64,000 nt of DNA from Chitinophaga hostae (GCF_018224885.1 NZ_JAGTXB010000001.1:868001-932000); one strand, 5' to 3'. Shown: positions 18,032 to 27,996, counted from the first letter of the stretch. Notes: generated by a model not told the origin, from the letters alone. Program-made: numbers and translations.

Positions 18032-18222
18032 GGGAATTTTGTTTTGACCAGGATTAAACTGACTGGCCTGATCAGGCTGATTTCTTACTTTTTTGCTAAA
18101 AAAATTAGCGAAGATCAAAGCTGGTAAAGTGCTTCAATCCTCGCTAATTTTTTTTTAAATCTTGCAAAAAAAATCAGGAAATCAGGTCAGTCAGTTTAAT
18201 CCTGGTCAAAACAAAATTTCCC
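18032..18222. repeat. Long intergenic hairpin, CCAGGATTAA family, copy 3
   Basis: Outer arms of about 41 bp begin GGGAATTTTGTTTTGACCAG and pair with one indel and one mismatch; the middle holds a second stem built on AAAAATTAGCGA. It fills the space between uvrA and fabF, ending 8 bp from the fabF stop codon. It shares CCAGGATTAAACTGA with copy 2 but its core differs. Confidence 0.82.
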
Positions 18223-18230
18223 GGCTTACC

Positions 18231-19493
18231 TTAAGCCTTATATTTTTTGAATACTACGATCGCATTGTGTCCACCAAAGCCGAAAGTGTTACTCATGGCA
18301 ACATTCACGGTACGTTGCTGCGCCTTACCGAGGGTGAGGTTCAGATTGGTAGGAATACCTTCGCCCAGTACAGTGGTGTTGATGGTAGGCGGAATGATAT
18401 CTTCCTGGGTAGCTTTGATACAGGCAATGGCCTCAATAGCGCCGGCAGCTCCAAGCAGGTGACCTGTCATGGATTTGGTAGCACTGATATTGACTTTAGG
18501 CGCATGATCACCAAACGCGGTGACAATGGCTTTCAGTTCGCTGAGATCACCTACCGGTGTGGAAGTAGTGTGGGAGTTGATATAGTCTACATCAGTAGTG
18601 GCAATACCGGCATCTTCCAGGGCCTGTTCCATACCTAAGCGTGCGCCCAGTCCTTCCGGATGGGTAGCCGTGAGGTGGTAGGCATCACAGGTCATCGCGC
18701 CGCCGATCATTTCGCCGTAGATGGTAGCACCCCTGGCAATAGCGTGTTCATATTCTTCCAGGATGATGGCGCCGGCGCCTTCTCCCATTACAAAACCATC
18801 GCGTTCAATATCAAACGGGCGGGATGCGTGAACAGCATCTTCGTTGCGGGTTGATAATGCCTTGAGGGCATTGAAACCTGCAATACCCGCACGGGTAACC
18901 GGGGCTTCAGAACCGCCTGCTACAATAACATTGGCCTTACCAAGACGAATGTAGTTGAAAGCATCTACCAGGGCACTGGTAGAAGAGGCGCAGGCCGAAA
19001 CAGTACAGAAGTTAACACCCATGAAACCGTATTTCATGGCTATCTGGCCAGCTGCAATGTCACATATTAACTTAGGGATAAAGAACGGGTTGAACTTAGG
19101 GATGAAGTTCCCCTGTGTAAATTCAACGATCTGTTCTTCGAACGTGAGCATCCCGCCGTTGCCGGAGGCCCAGATCACGCCTATTTTGGTTTTGTCGATT
19201 CCTTCACTGTCAAGACCTGCATCCTGCACTGCTTCCTGAGCAGCTGCCATAGCGTACTGTGTGAAACAATCCATTTTACGGGCTTCCTTCTTTTCCATAT
19301 ATTTTTCCACCTCAAATCCCTTCACTTCACAGGCGAATTTTGTTTTAAACTCTGTGGTGTCAAATTTTGTGATGGGACCCGCGCCACTAACGCCGGCCTT
19401 CATATTGTTCCAAAAAGTATTTACATCATTCCCGATAGGTGTTAATGCTCCCAAGCCGGTAACCACAACCCTTTTCAGTGTAACAGTACGCAT
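18231..19493 (-). CDS. fabF: 3-oxoacyl-ACP synthase II
   Basis: Condensing enzyme of fatty acid elongation, 420 aa, full length. Catalytic Cys168 in VSACASS; the two active-site His residues are in NSHTTST (usually NAHGTST) and KSMTGHLLGAAGA. The usual acpP/rnc neighbours are absent here. A -7 box TAAATTTG lies 32 bases upstream on the minus strand (19525-19532). Its downstream neighbour on the chromosome is a fatty acid desaturase gene on the same strand, so both belong to lipid metabolism, although a long hairpin separates them. Confidence 0.95.
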   Translation of the reverse strand: MRTVTLKRVVVTGLGALTPIGNDVNTFWNNMKAGVSGAGPITKFDTTEFKTKFACEVKGFEVEKYMEKKEARKMDCFTQYAMAAAQEAVQDAGLDSEGIDKTKIGVIWASGNGGMLTFEEQIVEFTQGNFIPKFNPFFIPKLICDIAAGQIAMKYGFMGVNFCTVSACASSTSALVDAFNYIRLGKANVIVAGGSEAPVTRAGIAGFNALKALSTRNEDAVHASRPFDIERDGFVMGEGAGAIILEEYEHAIARGATIYGEMIGGAMTCDAYHLTATHPEGLGARLGMEQALEDAGIATTDVDYINSHTTSTPVGDLSELKAIVTAFGDHAPKVNISATKSMTGHLLGAAGAIEAIACIKATQEDIIPPTINTTVLGEGIPTNLNLTLGKAQQRTVNVAMSNTFGFGGHNAIVVFKKYKA

Positions 19494-19639
19494 ATTTTTT
19501 ACTTTAATAAAAAAAGTTAGAGCGCAAATTTAGTTACTTATTGTTATGATTAAGCATATTCATTAAGATAATATAATATAACTTTTATGATTTTACGTCC
19601 GGATGTAATGTGGTAGCGGGTTTGTGCCTGTCGGGAGAG

Positions 19640-19758
19640 AGAATTACGAATTGGGAATTACGAATTACGGGTTTTGTGGGTAGATAGTGGCAAATATCGG
19701 TTATTTGCTATTGTCTACCCACAAAACCCGTAATTCGTAATTCCCAATTCGTAATTCT
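19640..19758. repeat. Heptamer hairpin, AATTACG family
   Basis: Each arm reads in 7-bp units AATTACG-AATTGGG-AATTACG-AATTACG followed by GGTTTTGTGGGTAGA; the two arms pair over more than 50 bp around a short AT-rich centre. It ends 3 bp from the stop codon of the desaturase gene. Confidence 0.88.
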
Positions 19759-19761
19759 TTA

Positions 19762-20841
19762 CTAAGCAGCAGCTACTGCCACCGGCGCCTGTACTACGGT
19801 AATTCTGCGTGTCCGTTGTTTCAGGAAGGAAATAATCTCAGCATCCGTTTTAAAACGTCCGCCGATGTTTACAAAATGTTTTGCAAGCAGGTCATAGCGT
19901 TTCCCCATCAGGTAGGCCCACACATGAAGGAAGTGGATCCCATCGAATACAATGGCATCATTGGCGATGTATTCGTCCAGTGTTTGGGTAAAATATACCG
20001 GGTGCTCAGTCCAGTGCATGCTGGGTTTTACGTGGTGACTGATATGATAGCCATCATTCCAGCATTTATGGTTATACTTTGTATTAATACAGGTAATGCT
20101 GTTTTTATAGGAGTTTTCCGGCTCTTCTGCATCGATAAAGGCGTGCTGGGCCCAGTTGCCCACCATCATAATTACCCGGGAGATAATGAATGGTAATATA
20201 AATACCACAAAGGTGGCGGGGAAATTAATAAAGGATAATCCCACACAGGCGGCAATAAAGAGTACCTCGCCTCTTACCAGCTTCACCATCAGCTTATTTC
20301 TCTTCTTGCGGATGTGATAGCGGGCGGTATCGTATACCCCGAAAGTAACAAAATTCAGCAGGTAAGAAAGGAAGCCGCGCAGGGAATCGCGTTGATAGAT
20401 CATGGTACAGCTGTCGTCATCCGGCATATTGTTTTCCGGATGATGCATGCCGATATGATGGGAATAATAAGATTCAGGCGTTTGCCCGAACAGGGGACCT
20501 ATAGCCCAGGGCAGGTAATTATTCCAGAACTGGTATTTTTTTTCGAAGAAGGCACGATGGCTGGTGCAATGGAGCATCAACCCGAAAGGGCCCTTAAAGG
20601 TGATGTTGTTAAGGAACTGGTAGGCGATGGCGGCAGTCCACCATATCCAGTTGTTCATACCGGGTATGTACATGATAATAGCCAGTGGCCACAACGTGAA
20701 AGTAATTTTAAGTGTCAGGTACACAAAAGGAAGATCACGTTCGTCCCTGATCCAGCTTTTAAAAAGGCGGTCAAGTTTAGTTTCATGGTCAGGCTTTACG
20801 TAAACTGGATCTGTAAGTTGAGAAAGAGACTTCATACGCAC
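19762..20841 (-). CDS. Membrane fatty acid desaturase
   Basis: 359 aa integral membrane di-iron enzyme. The three histidine clusters are visible: HCTSH (about 112-116), HHIGMHH (about 148-154) and HISHH plus a nearby HW motif (about 260-273). Hydrophobic stretches lie at about 45-90 and 185-230. Likely acts on acyl chains or a related lipid; regiochemistry cannot be told. Follows fabF on the same strand. Confidence 0.88.
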   Translation of the reverse strand: MRMKSLSQLTDPVYVKPDHETKLDRLFKSWIRDERDLPFVYLTLKITFTLWPLAIIMYIPGMNNWIWWTAAIAYQFLNNITFKGPFGLMLHCTSHRAFFEKKYQFWNNYLPWAIGPLFGQTPESYYSHHIGMHHPENNMPDDDSCTMIYQRDSLRGFLSYLLNFVTFGVYDTARYHIRKKRNKLMVKLVRGEVLFIAACVGLSFINFPATFVVFILPFIISRVIMMVGNWAQHAFIDAEEPENSYKNSITCINTKYNHKCWNDGYHISHHVKPSMHWTEHPVYFTQTLDEYIANDAIVFDGIHFLHVWAYLMGKRYDLLAKHFVNIGGRFKTDAEIISFLKQRTRRITVVQAPVAVAAA

Positions 20842-20980
20842 TAGTATATTTACTACAGTTGTAATAATGTGGGCAAATCAGCACCGGTGAATTACTATAA
20901 CGTGCCCAGAGGAGATATATTATTCCGCATAGGTCAACTGAAAGATAACCATTTTTTTCTTCCCTGGTAGGAATTACGGG

Positions 20981-20988
20981 TATTTTTG
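20981..20988 (+). promoter_or_regulatory. Probable -7 box of the LacI gene
   Basis: TATTTTTG matches TAnnTTTG exactly. A weak -33 (TTTC) lies 21 bp upstream. It would give a leader of about 110 bases. Confidence 0.35.
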
Positions 20989-21105
20989 TAATTTCCGTTC
21001 CAATGAGTAGCTGTCAGCGCGGGAAACAGTCTTACTATAACTGTCGCCTTGTAAGGAATGTGCCTGTAATGCTGGTTTTACTGATGCCAAAACCAATCAC
21101 TATAC

Positions 21106-22122
21106 ATGAAGAGATTAACCCTTAAAGATGTTGCAAAAATGGCCGGGGTAGCGCCTTCTACCGTTTCTTTCGTATTGAACGGAAAGGGGAAACAAATGCG
21201 TATCCGGGATGAAGTGGCTACCAGGATCATGCAGGTCGCCGAGAAATCGGGGTATGAACCCCACCGGATGGCCGTGAACCTCCGTACCGGTCAGTCCAAA
21301 ACCCTGGGACTGATTGTAGAAAGTATTTCCGGGAGTTTTTTTGCCAGCCTGGCTAAAACTATTGAAACCGAGGCCGAGCGCCGGGGATATAATGTGGTAT
21401 ACTGCAGTACCGAAAACAATGCACAAAAAGGTGGTGAACTTATCCGTATGCTGGGCAGGCAAATGGTAGATGGCTACCTGATTACGCCAGCCCCCGGTAT
21501 GGAAAAGGAGATCCAGCACCTGGTACAACAGCATAAGCCGGTAGTATTGATGGATAGCTATTTTCCGTCTATTAAAACCCCCTATGTACTGATCAATAAT
21601 TTTGACGGGGTACAACAGGGAATGAAACACCTGATCAGCAAAGGGTTTACCAAAATAGGCTTTGTGATGGTAGATGTAAAACTGATACAGATAGAAGAAC
21701 GTTTACGAGGATATGTAACCGCCCTGAAAGATCATAAGATCCCCGTGAAGAAAAAGCATATCCTCCAGCTGCAGTACCATAAGCAGCGGGAAGACTCGCT
21801 CCGGGAGCTGCAGGATTTTATAGAGGCTAACTCCGAGCTGGAAGCCATCTTTTTTTCCACCAACTACCTGGGAATCCTGGGGCTGGAAGTACTGGCGCGT
21901 ATGGGGCTGAAGATGCCGGATGATATTGCCGTGCTCTGTTTTGATGACCACGATATCTTCCGTTTATACCCTCCCGGCATTTCTGTGATAGAACAACCTA
22001 TTGAAGGTATCGCCAAAACGGCCATAGACCTGCTGATGCACCAGCTGGACAAAAACAGTACGCCCTTAAAAAAGAATGCTGTAGAGCTGCCCGGCAAGTT
22101 TATCCTGCGGGGATCAGCCTAA
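21106..22122 (+). CDS. LacI-family transcriptional regulator
   Basis: 338 aa. N-terminal LacI helix-turn-helix at residues 4-24 (LKDVAKMAGVAPSTVSFVLN) with hinge to about 60, then a periplasmic-binding-protein-like ligand domain (GLIVESISGSFFASLAKTIE onward). It is directly upstream of two GH92 mannosidase genes on the same strand, with a possible promoter and hairpin between, so it probably senses a sugar released from mannose-containing glycans; this is inference from position. Confidence 0.93.
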   Translation: MKRLTLKDVAKMAGVAPSTVSFVLNGKGKQMRIRDEVATRIMQVAEKSGYEPHRMAVNLRTGQSKTLGLIVESISGSFFASLAKTIETEAERRGYNVVYCSTENNAQKGGELIRMLGRQMVDGYLITPAPGMEKEIQHLVQQHKPVVLMDSYFPSIKTPYVLINNFDGVQQGMKHLISKGFTKIGFVMVDVKLIQIEERLRGYVTALKDHKIPVKKKHILQLQYHKQREDSLRELQDFIEANSELEAIFFSTNYLGILGLEVLARMGLKMPDDIAVLCFDDHDIFRLYPPGISVIEQPIEGIAKTAIDLLMHQLDKNSTPLKKNAVELPGKFILRGSA

Positions 22123-22201
22123 GCGGTGGTGATGGTGTAACGGGAGCGCATAGGTTATGCCGGATGGCCAATGTAATCTCGCGGAAAAAAAGCGTCAAAT
22201 A

Positions 22202-22234
22202 CTTGCAAATGATGAAAAAATATTTATACTTTTA
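22202..22234 (+). promoter_or_regulatory. Candidate promoter of the GH92 genes
   Basis: CTTG at 22202-22205 and TACTTTTA at 22227-22234, spaced 21 bp; each has one mismatch to the Bacteroidetes consensus. It lies 156 bp upstream of the first GH92 start and just before a hairpin with a T-run. Confidence 0.35.
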
Positions 22235-22255
22235 GTACCGGCTTTGAAAGATAAG

Positions 22256-22286
22256 GGAAAAGGATTCGTTGAATCTTTTTTTTCTA
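22256..22286 (+). terminator. Hairpin with T-run between lacI and GH92 genes
   Basis: AAAAGGATTC / GAATCTTTTT pairs around GTT with one G-T pair, followed by a run of T. It may terminate lacI transcripts or act as an attenuator in the GH92 leader, since a candidate promoter lies just upstream. Confidence 0.45.
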
Positions 22287-22389
22287 TACCTGTGCTAAAT
22301 CGATTTTGTAAAAATTTCACGGTATATTACACCAGATTTTGCGTGTCATTAGCGAAAGGATCATTTTTATTTTTTTATAATATCTAATC

Positions 22390-24684
22390 ATGAAAAAAGT
22401 TGGACTGTTAGCAGCCGCTTTATTTTGTCTGCATGGCGCATATAGCCAAACGGTAAATAAAGTAGCTGAGCCGGCGGAATGGGTAAATACACTGATGGGC
22501 ACTGATTCCAAAGTGAGCTTATCAAATGGGAATACTTATCCTGCCATTGCCCTGCCATGGGGAATGAATTTCTGGATGCCGCAAACCAATACCATGGGAA
22601 ATGGCTGGGCTTATCAATATACCGCTGATAAGATCAGAGGATTCAAGCAAACACACCAACCTTCACCGTGGATTAACGACTATGGCCAGTTTGCCGTTAT
22701 GCCGGTTACCGGCACGGTTAAGTTTGACCAACAACACAGGGCCAGCTGGTTTTCCCATAAATCAGAAATAGCCAAACCTTATTACTATAGCGTATATCTC
22801 GCTGATCCCGATGTAACCACAGAAATTACTCCCACAGAAAGGGCTGCCCAGTTGCGTTTTACCTATCCGGCTACCGACAGCGCGTATATAGTAGTAGATG
22901 CCTTTGATCATGGTTCCTATATTAAGATATTACCGGAACAGCAAAAGATCATCGGGTATACCACCAAAAACAGTGGTGGCGTACCATCCAATTTTAAGAA
23001 TTACTTCATCATCACTTTCGACAAACCGTTTACGGTGGCCGATACCTGGCACGACTCTGTACTGGTAAAGGGTAAGCTTGAACTACAGGCAGATCATACC
23101 GGTGCAGTAGTAGGTTTCAAAACAAAGAAAGGCGAAAAAGTAAGCATCAAAACCGCTTCTTCCTTTATCAGTTTTGAACAGGCCGAATTAAACCTGCAGC
23201 GTGAAATCGGTAACGACAGCTTTGATGCCACCTACAAAAAAGCAAAGGATATCTGGAATAAAGAACTCGGCAGATTAGCGGTGGAAGGCGGTTCCAGCGA
23301 ACAGGTAAGTACCTTCTACTCTTCCCTGTACCGCACCATGCTGTTTCCGCGCAAGTTCTACGAAATTGATGCAAAGAACCAGGTGGTACACTACAGCCCG
23401 TTCAACGGACAGGTATTGCCGGGTTATATGTTTACCGACAACGGTTTCTGGGATACCTTCCGCGCAGTACATCCTTTCTTTACCCTGATGTATCCTTCTC
23501 TCAGCGCACATATCATGGAAGGCTTGTCCAACGCTTACAACGAAAGCGGATGGTTGCCTGAATGGGCCAGCCCCGGTCACCGCGACTGTATGGTGGGTTC
23601 CAACTCAGCTTCCCTCATCGCTGATGCCTACTTAAAAGGTATCCGCGGTTATGATATTAACAACCTGTACAAGGCCATCTTGAAAAATACGGAAAACGAA
23701 GGCCCGCTTAGCTCCGTAGGCCGCCTCGGGGTGAAATATTACAATTCCCTCGGTTATGTGCCCTACGATGTAAACGTAAATGAAAATGCCGCGCGTACCC
23801 TCGAATATGCGTACGACGACTTTACCATTTACCAGCTGGCTAAAGCATTGAACCGTCCTAAAAGCGAAACAGATCTCTTTGAAAAACGCTCGCAAAACTA
23901 CCGGAACCTGTTTGACCCGGAAACAAAACTGATGCGTGGAAAAAACAAGGATGGCAAGTTCCAGACACCGTTTAATCCATTCAAATGGGGCGATGCCTTT
24001 ACCGAAGGAAACAGCTGGCACTATACCTGGTCGGTATTTCATGATGTACAGGGACTGGCTTCACTGATGGGCGGACAAAAAATGTTTTCCAGGATGCTGG
24101 ATTCTGTTTTCAACATGCCACCGGTATTTGATGAAAGCTATTACGGCACCGTTATCCACGAAATACGCGAAATGCAGATCATGAACATGGGACAGTATGC
24201 TCACGGCAACCAACCCATTCAACACATGATCTATTTATATAACTATGCAGGCCAGCCATGGAAAACACAATACTGGGTACGCCAGGTAATGAGCCGTTTA
24301 TACAAAGCCACTCCCGACGGATATTGTGGCGATGAAGATAACGGTCAAACCAGCGCCTGGTACGTATTTTCTGCTATGGGATTTTATCCGGTATGCCCGG
24401 GTACACAACAGTATGTACTGGGTACGCCGCTGTTTTCCAGGTTAACAATGACTTTGGAAGATGGTAAGAAAATGGTGATCAATGCACCGGGTAACAGCGA
24501 AAAGAACCTGTATGTGCAAAGTGCTTCCTTAAATGGACAGCCTTATTCGAGGAACTGGATCAGCCACCAGGACCTGCAAAAAGGCGGCACCCTGGAATTT
24601 AGAATGGGCGCCACTCCTGAGAAATCAAGAGGAACCGCACCAGCTGCTTTCCCATATTCTTATTCACCAACAGCGAATAAATAG
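22390..24684 (+). CDS. GH92 alpha-mannosidase, first copy
   Basis: 764-aa exported glycoside hydrolase with a signal peptide (about 1-19, ending AYSQ). GH92 enzymes are calcium-dependent exo-acting alpha-mannosidases. N-terminal beta-sandwich (about 25-270) and C-terminal (alpha/alpha)6 barrel (about 285-750). Family-typical segments: HGNQPIQHM and GQPWKTQYW at about 615-640, and GDEDNGQTSAWYVFSAMGFY at about 650-670. No lipobox, so periplasmic or secreted rather than surface-anchored. The linkage specificity cannot be told. Second in the lacI-GH92-GH92 group. Confidence 0.93.
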   Translation: MKKVGLLAAALFCLHGAYSQTVNKVAEPAEWVNTLMGTDSKVSLSNGNTYPAIALPWGMNFWMPQTNTMGNGWAYQYTADKIRGFKQTHQPSPWINDYGQFAVMPVTGTVKFDQQHRASWFSHKSEIAKPYYYSVYLADPDVTTEITPTERAAQLRFTYPATDSAYIVVDAFDHGSYIKILPEQQKIIGYTTKNSGGVPSNFKNYFIITFDKPFTVADTWHDSVLVKGKLELQADHTGAVVGFKTKKGEKVSIKTASSFISFEQAELNLQREIGNDSFDATYKKAKDIWNKELGRLAVEGGSSEQVSTFYSSLYRTMLFPRKFYEIDAKNQVVHYSPFNGQVLPGYMFTDNGFWDTFRAVHPFFTLMYPSLSAHIMEGLSNAYNESGWLPEWASPGHRDCMVGSNSASLIADAYLKGIRGYDINNLYKAILKNTENEGPLSSVGRLGVKYYNSLGYVPYDVNVNENAARTLEYAYDDFTIYQLAKALNRPKSETDLFEKRSQNYRNLFDPETKLMRGKNKDGKFQTPFNPFKWGDAFTEGNSWHYTWSVFHDVQGLASLMGGQKMFSRMLDSVFNMPPVFDESYYGTVIHEIREMQIMNMGQYAHGNQPIQHMIYLYNYAGQPWKTQYWVRQVMSRLYKATPDGYCGDEDNGQTSAWYVFSAMGFYPVCPGTQQYVLGTPLFSRLTMTLEDGKKMVINAPGNSEKNLYVQSASLNGQPYSRNWISHQDLQKGGTLEFRMGATPEKSRGTAPAAFPYSYSPTANK

Positions 24685-24721
24685 ACCTGTAAACGATTTT
24701 TCATTGTTCACTGAAATATTT

Positions 24722-24750
24722 CCTCCCGATTCTTCGGGAGGTACTTTTTC
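24722..24750 (+). terminator. Terminator after first GH92 gene
   Basis: CCTCCCGA-TTCT-TCGGGAGG stem-loop followed by TACTTTTTC, 37 bp after the stop codon. The second GH92 gene may therefore need its own promoter or read-through. Confidence 0.8.
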
Positions 24751-24781
24751 TAGCTTTTAGGCATTAGCTGTTAGCTTTTAG
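24751..24781. repeat. Heptamer repeat array, TAGCTTT type
   Basis: Units TAGCTTT, TAGGCAT, TAGCTGT, TAGCTTT and a partial TAG in strict 7-bp phase, directly after a terminator. A weak opposite-sense partner (AAAAGCTAATTGC) follows at about 24811. Confidence 0.7.
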
Positions 24782-24837
24782 TGAATGCAGCGGATATTTA
24801 AAAGAAGGCCAAAAGCTAATTGCTTAAATCTAACCAT

Positions 24838-27123
24838 ATGAGAAGATTTTTATTATCCGCCTTTCTTTCCTCTGCTGTGCCCGCAATGGCACAGGAAAAT
24901 ATTATACAATATGTGAAGCCGATTACCGGCACACAAAGAATGGGACACACCTACCCCGGCGCTACCGTGCCTTTTGGAATGGTGCAGCTTAGTCCGGAAA
25001 CGGATACCATCCCGTACGAAATGAATGGAAAGTATAACCCTGACGTATATAAATACTGCGCGGGTTATCAGTATGAGGATAAAACCATTGTTGGTTTTAG
25101 TCATACCCATTTCAGTGGTACCGGTCACTCCGACCTGGGCGATTTTTTGATTATGCCTACCGTTGGCCGGCTGCAGCTGAACCCCGGTACTGCAGACCAC
25201 CCGGAAAGCGGTTACCGTTCTTCTTTTTCCCATAGCACGGAAGTAGCGGAACCTGCTTATTATAAGGTAAAGCTTGAAGACGATAATATCCTGGCAGAGC
25301 TCACCGCCAGCAACCGTGTTGGGTTTCATCAGTATACTTTTCCCGGTACGGGTCAGGCGCATATCATCCTGGATATGATGTCGGGCATCTACAACTACGA
25401 CAACAAAAACGTATGGACCTTTATAAGGGTGGAAAATGATACCCTGATCACCGGGTTCCGTCAAACTAACGGTTGGGCACGTACGAGAATAGAATATTTT
25501 GCCATGGTATTCTCCAAACCATTTGTACAATACGGACAGCAAAATAACGCGAAAGATGTGTACAAGGGCTTCTGGAGAAAATTTGATCAGTCAAAGAATT
25601 TTCCTGAAATGGCCGGCAGGCAGATCCGCGCCTACTTCGATTTTAACACGGCGCCCGGCGAAAAGATCAAGATAAAACTTGCCCTGTCGCCTGTTAGCAC
25701 AGAAGGCGCCCTGAAAAACCTGCGGGAAGAAATTCCTGGATGGGACTTTGAACAGGTAAAACGCGATGGCCAGGCATTGTGGACAAAAGAGCTTAATAAA
25801 ATACATATTGAATCCGGCAGCAAAGAGGAAAAAGAGAACTTTTATACGGCCATGTATCATGCCTTCATAAATCCAACAACCTATATGGATGTGGATGGGC
25901 AATACCGCGGACTGGATATGAACATCCATACCGCTAACGGGTATACGAATTACACCACCTTTTCCCTCTGGGATACCTATCGCGCGCTGCACCCCCTATT
26001 TAATGTGATCCAGCCCAAACGCAATGCCGATATGATCCGGTCTATGCTGAGCCACTATGAGCAAAGCGCGCAGCACATGCTTCCCATTTGGGCGCATTAC
26101 GCCAATGAAAACTGGTGTATGATCGGCTATCACAGCGTATCCGTTATCGCAGATGCCATTATGAAAGGCAATGCACCATTCGATGTAAACAAAGCACTCG
26201 ATGCCTGCGTAACCACTGCCCGTCATCGCAGTTATGATGGCCTGGAGTATTACATAGATCGCGGTTATATCCCGGAAGATAAGAATGGTTCTTCCGTTTC
26301 AAAGGTGTTGGAATATGCGTACGACGACTGGTGTATTGCACAGGTAGCAAAGAAATTGGGCAGGTCCGATATTTATGAAGAGTTTATTAAACGTTCCGGT
26401 AACTATAAAAATGTATACGACAGCAACACTGGCTTCATGCGTCCCAAGCTGAACGATGGCAGTTTTAAGGCCAGTTTTGATGCGCTGCAAACGCACGACC
26501 AGGGCTTTATTGAAGGCAATGCCTGGAACTACAGTTTGTATGTGCCGCATAATCCCGATGAGATGATTACCATGATGGGCGGAAAAAAACAATTTACCGC
26601 GCATCTTGATTCACTGTTTACGATGGAGCTGCCTGATAAATATTTTGCTGAAACGGAAGATATTACCCGCGACGGCATCATCGGTAACTATGTACATGGT
26701 AACGAACCTTCGCATCATGTGGCTTACCTGTATAACTGGACCGGCCAACCATGGAAAACGCAGGAACGTGTACGCATGATCCTGAAAAAAATGTATCACC
26801 CCGGGCCTGACGGTCTTGGAGGCAACGACGATTGCGGACAAATGAGTGCATGGTACATTTTCACCACCCTGGGCTTTTATCCCGTATGCCCGGGTGCTGA
26901 CCAGTATTCGTTGGGAAGCCCTGCTATTGACAAGGCCACCCTGCAGCTGGAAAATGGGAAAACATTTGTAGTAGATGTGAAAAACCAAAGCGATAAAAAC
27001 GTGTACGTACAAAAAGTACAACTGAATGGCGTTCCTTTAAACCGTCTGTATATTACTCATGCAGATATCATGAATGGCGGAACACTCACCTTTTATATGG
27101 GCGCCAAACCCAGGAAAGGATAA
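24838..27123 (+). CDS. GH92 alpha-mannosidase, second copy
   Basis: 761 aa from the ATG at 24838, which places a normal signal peptide (RRFLLSAFLSSAVPAMAQ) at the N-terminus; an ATG at 24820 would add six residues. Same two-domain GH92 architecture as the preceding gene, with HGNEPSHHVAYLYNWTGQPW and GNDDCGQMSAWYIFTTLGFY in the barrel. The two proteins are clearly diverged paralogues, so they probably cleave different mannosyl linkages or glycan contexts. Confidence 0.93.
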   Translation: MRRFLLSAFLSSAVPAMAQENIIQYVKPITGTQRMGHTYPGATVPFGMVQLSPETDTIPYEMNGKYNPDVYKYCAGYQYEDKTIVGFSHTHFSGTGHSDLGDFLIMPTVGRLQLNPGTADHPESGYRSSFSHSTEVAEPAYYKVKLEDDNILAELTASNRVGFHQYTFPGTGQAHIILDMMSGIYNYDNKNVWTFIRVENDTLITGFRQTNGWARTRIEYFAMVFSKPFVQYGQQNNAKDVYKGFWRKFDQSKNFPEMAGRQIRAYFDFNTAPGEKIKIKLALSPVSTEGALKNLREEIPGWDFEQVKRDGQALWTKELNKIHIESGSKEEKENFYTAMYHAFINPTTYMDVDGQYRGLDMNIHTANGYTNYTTFSLWDTYRALHPLFNVIQPKRNADMIRSMLSHYEQSAQHMLPIWAHYANENWCMIGYHSVSVIADAIMKGNAPFDVNKALDACVTTARHRSYDGLEYYIDRGYIPEDKNGSSVSKVLEYAYDDWCIAQVAKKLGRSDIYEEFIKRSGNYKNVYDSNTGFMRPKLNDGSFKASFDALQTHDQGFIEGNAWNYSLYVPHNPDEMITMMGGKKQFTAHLDSLFTMELPDKYFAETEDITRDGIIGNYVHGNEPSHHVAYLYNWTGQPWKTQERVRMILKKMYHPGPDGLGGNDDCGQMSAWYIFTTLGFYPVCPGADQYSLGSPAIDKATLQLENGKTFVVDVKNQSDKNVYVQKVQLNGVPLNRLYITHADIMNGGTLTFYMGAKPRKG

Positions 27124-27126
27124 AGT

Positions 27127-27235
27127 GGAAAGCAAAAAGCAAAAAGCTATTGAGGCGAATGATATAAGCGGAAATAATATCCGCTCATATCATTCGCCTC
27201 AATAGCTTTTTGCTTTTTGCTTTCCGCTTTCCGCT
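27127..27235. repeat. Heptamer hairpin, AAAAAGC family
   Basis: Left arm units GGAAAGC-AAAAAGC-AAAAAGC then TATTGAGGCGAATGATAT; the right arm is complementary to it and carries extra GGAAAGC-type units. Starts 3 bp after the GH92 stop codon. It shares TATTGAGGCGAATGA with the hairpin at 32821. Confidence 0.88.
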
Positions 27236-27267
27236 CTTTTGAAATCAGATAAATCCTAAATTGCGAT

Positions 27268-27996
27268 ATGTCTGATATTATAAAAGCGAACCTCGACAAC
27301 CTCATTTCCCTGTGGAAAACTGCCGGCACGCCATTCAATGGATTTGTGGACGCTCCTTTGTTTAGTTATTGCCGTATAGAAAACGCTGACTGGCCTAACC
27401 GCCTCTGGTTTAGGAACGATGTAACACCGGAGGCATTGGATGCTGCACTGGAAGTAATTGGGGAAACAAAAACAACCATCCCTTATTTTGATATCTGCAA
27501 CAGCGGCGCCGATGAATATATTGCTGCAAAAGGTGGTGTGTTGGCTTTTGAACAGGCCGGGATGTCTATAAAGCTGGAACAGCCATTTACCGTAGAAAAC
27601 AGTTTGACCTATGTGCGGATATCAGATAATGCGCAGGCTGAGTTGTGGGCTGCCTTGTACCCGCAGGCTTTTGGATATACGATTGGCGCGGGTATATTAA
27701 TGAGCACCTGTAATGATCTGCATTTTTACCTCGCTTATTATAACGGCGTACCTGCCGGTACCGCTATTCTACATTGCAGGGATGGTATTGCAGGAATACA
27801 TGGTGTAGGGGTGATTCCTGAAATGCGCAACAAAGGTCTCGCCCGCGAAATCATGGGGCATGTACTCAACGAAGCTATTGGTCTTAACGCAGCCTATGCT
27901 ACCCTGCAGGCCTCAAAAATGGGGATTGGTATTTACCTGAAGATGGGCTTTGAAGAACAGTTCCAGATCCGGAATTACCGGGTTGGCAGCTGGTAA
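27268..27996 (+). CDS. GNAT family N-acetyltransferase
   Basis: 242 aa. The C-terminal half (about 120-242) is a GNAT domain with acetyl-CoA loop VGVIPEMRNKGLAREIM at about 178-194. The N-terminal half is a divergent helper domain with no named family that I recognise. Substrate unknown. It sits between the GH92 and SusC genes, separated from both by repeats or a regulatory gap, so it may not belong to the glycan system. Confidence 0.85.
   Translation: MSDIIKANLDNLISLWKTAGTPFNGFVDAPLFSYCRIENADWPNRLWFRNDVTPEALDAALEVIGETKTTIPYFDICNSGADEYIAAKGGVLAFEQAGMSIKLEQPFTVENSLTYVRISDNAQAELWAALYPQAFGYTIGAGILMSTCNDLHFYLAYYNGVPAGTAILHCRDGIAGIHGVGVIPEMRNKGLAREIMGHVLNEAIGLNAAYATLQASKMGIGIYLKMGFEEQFQIRNYRVGSW

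Noticed and set aside
19640..19758. Insertion sequence or MITE with terminal inverted repeats
   Set aside because: No target-site duplication and no internal sequence; the arms make up nearly all of the element and consist of short tandem units.
27121..27240. CRISPR-like array
   Set aside because: Units are 7 bp and contiguous, with no spacers, and the arms are inverted; no cas genes anywhere.
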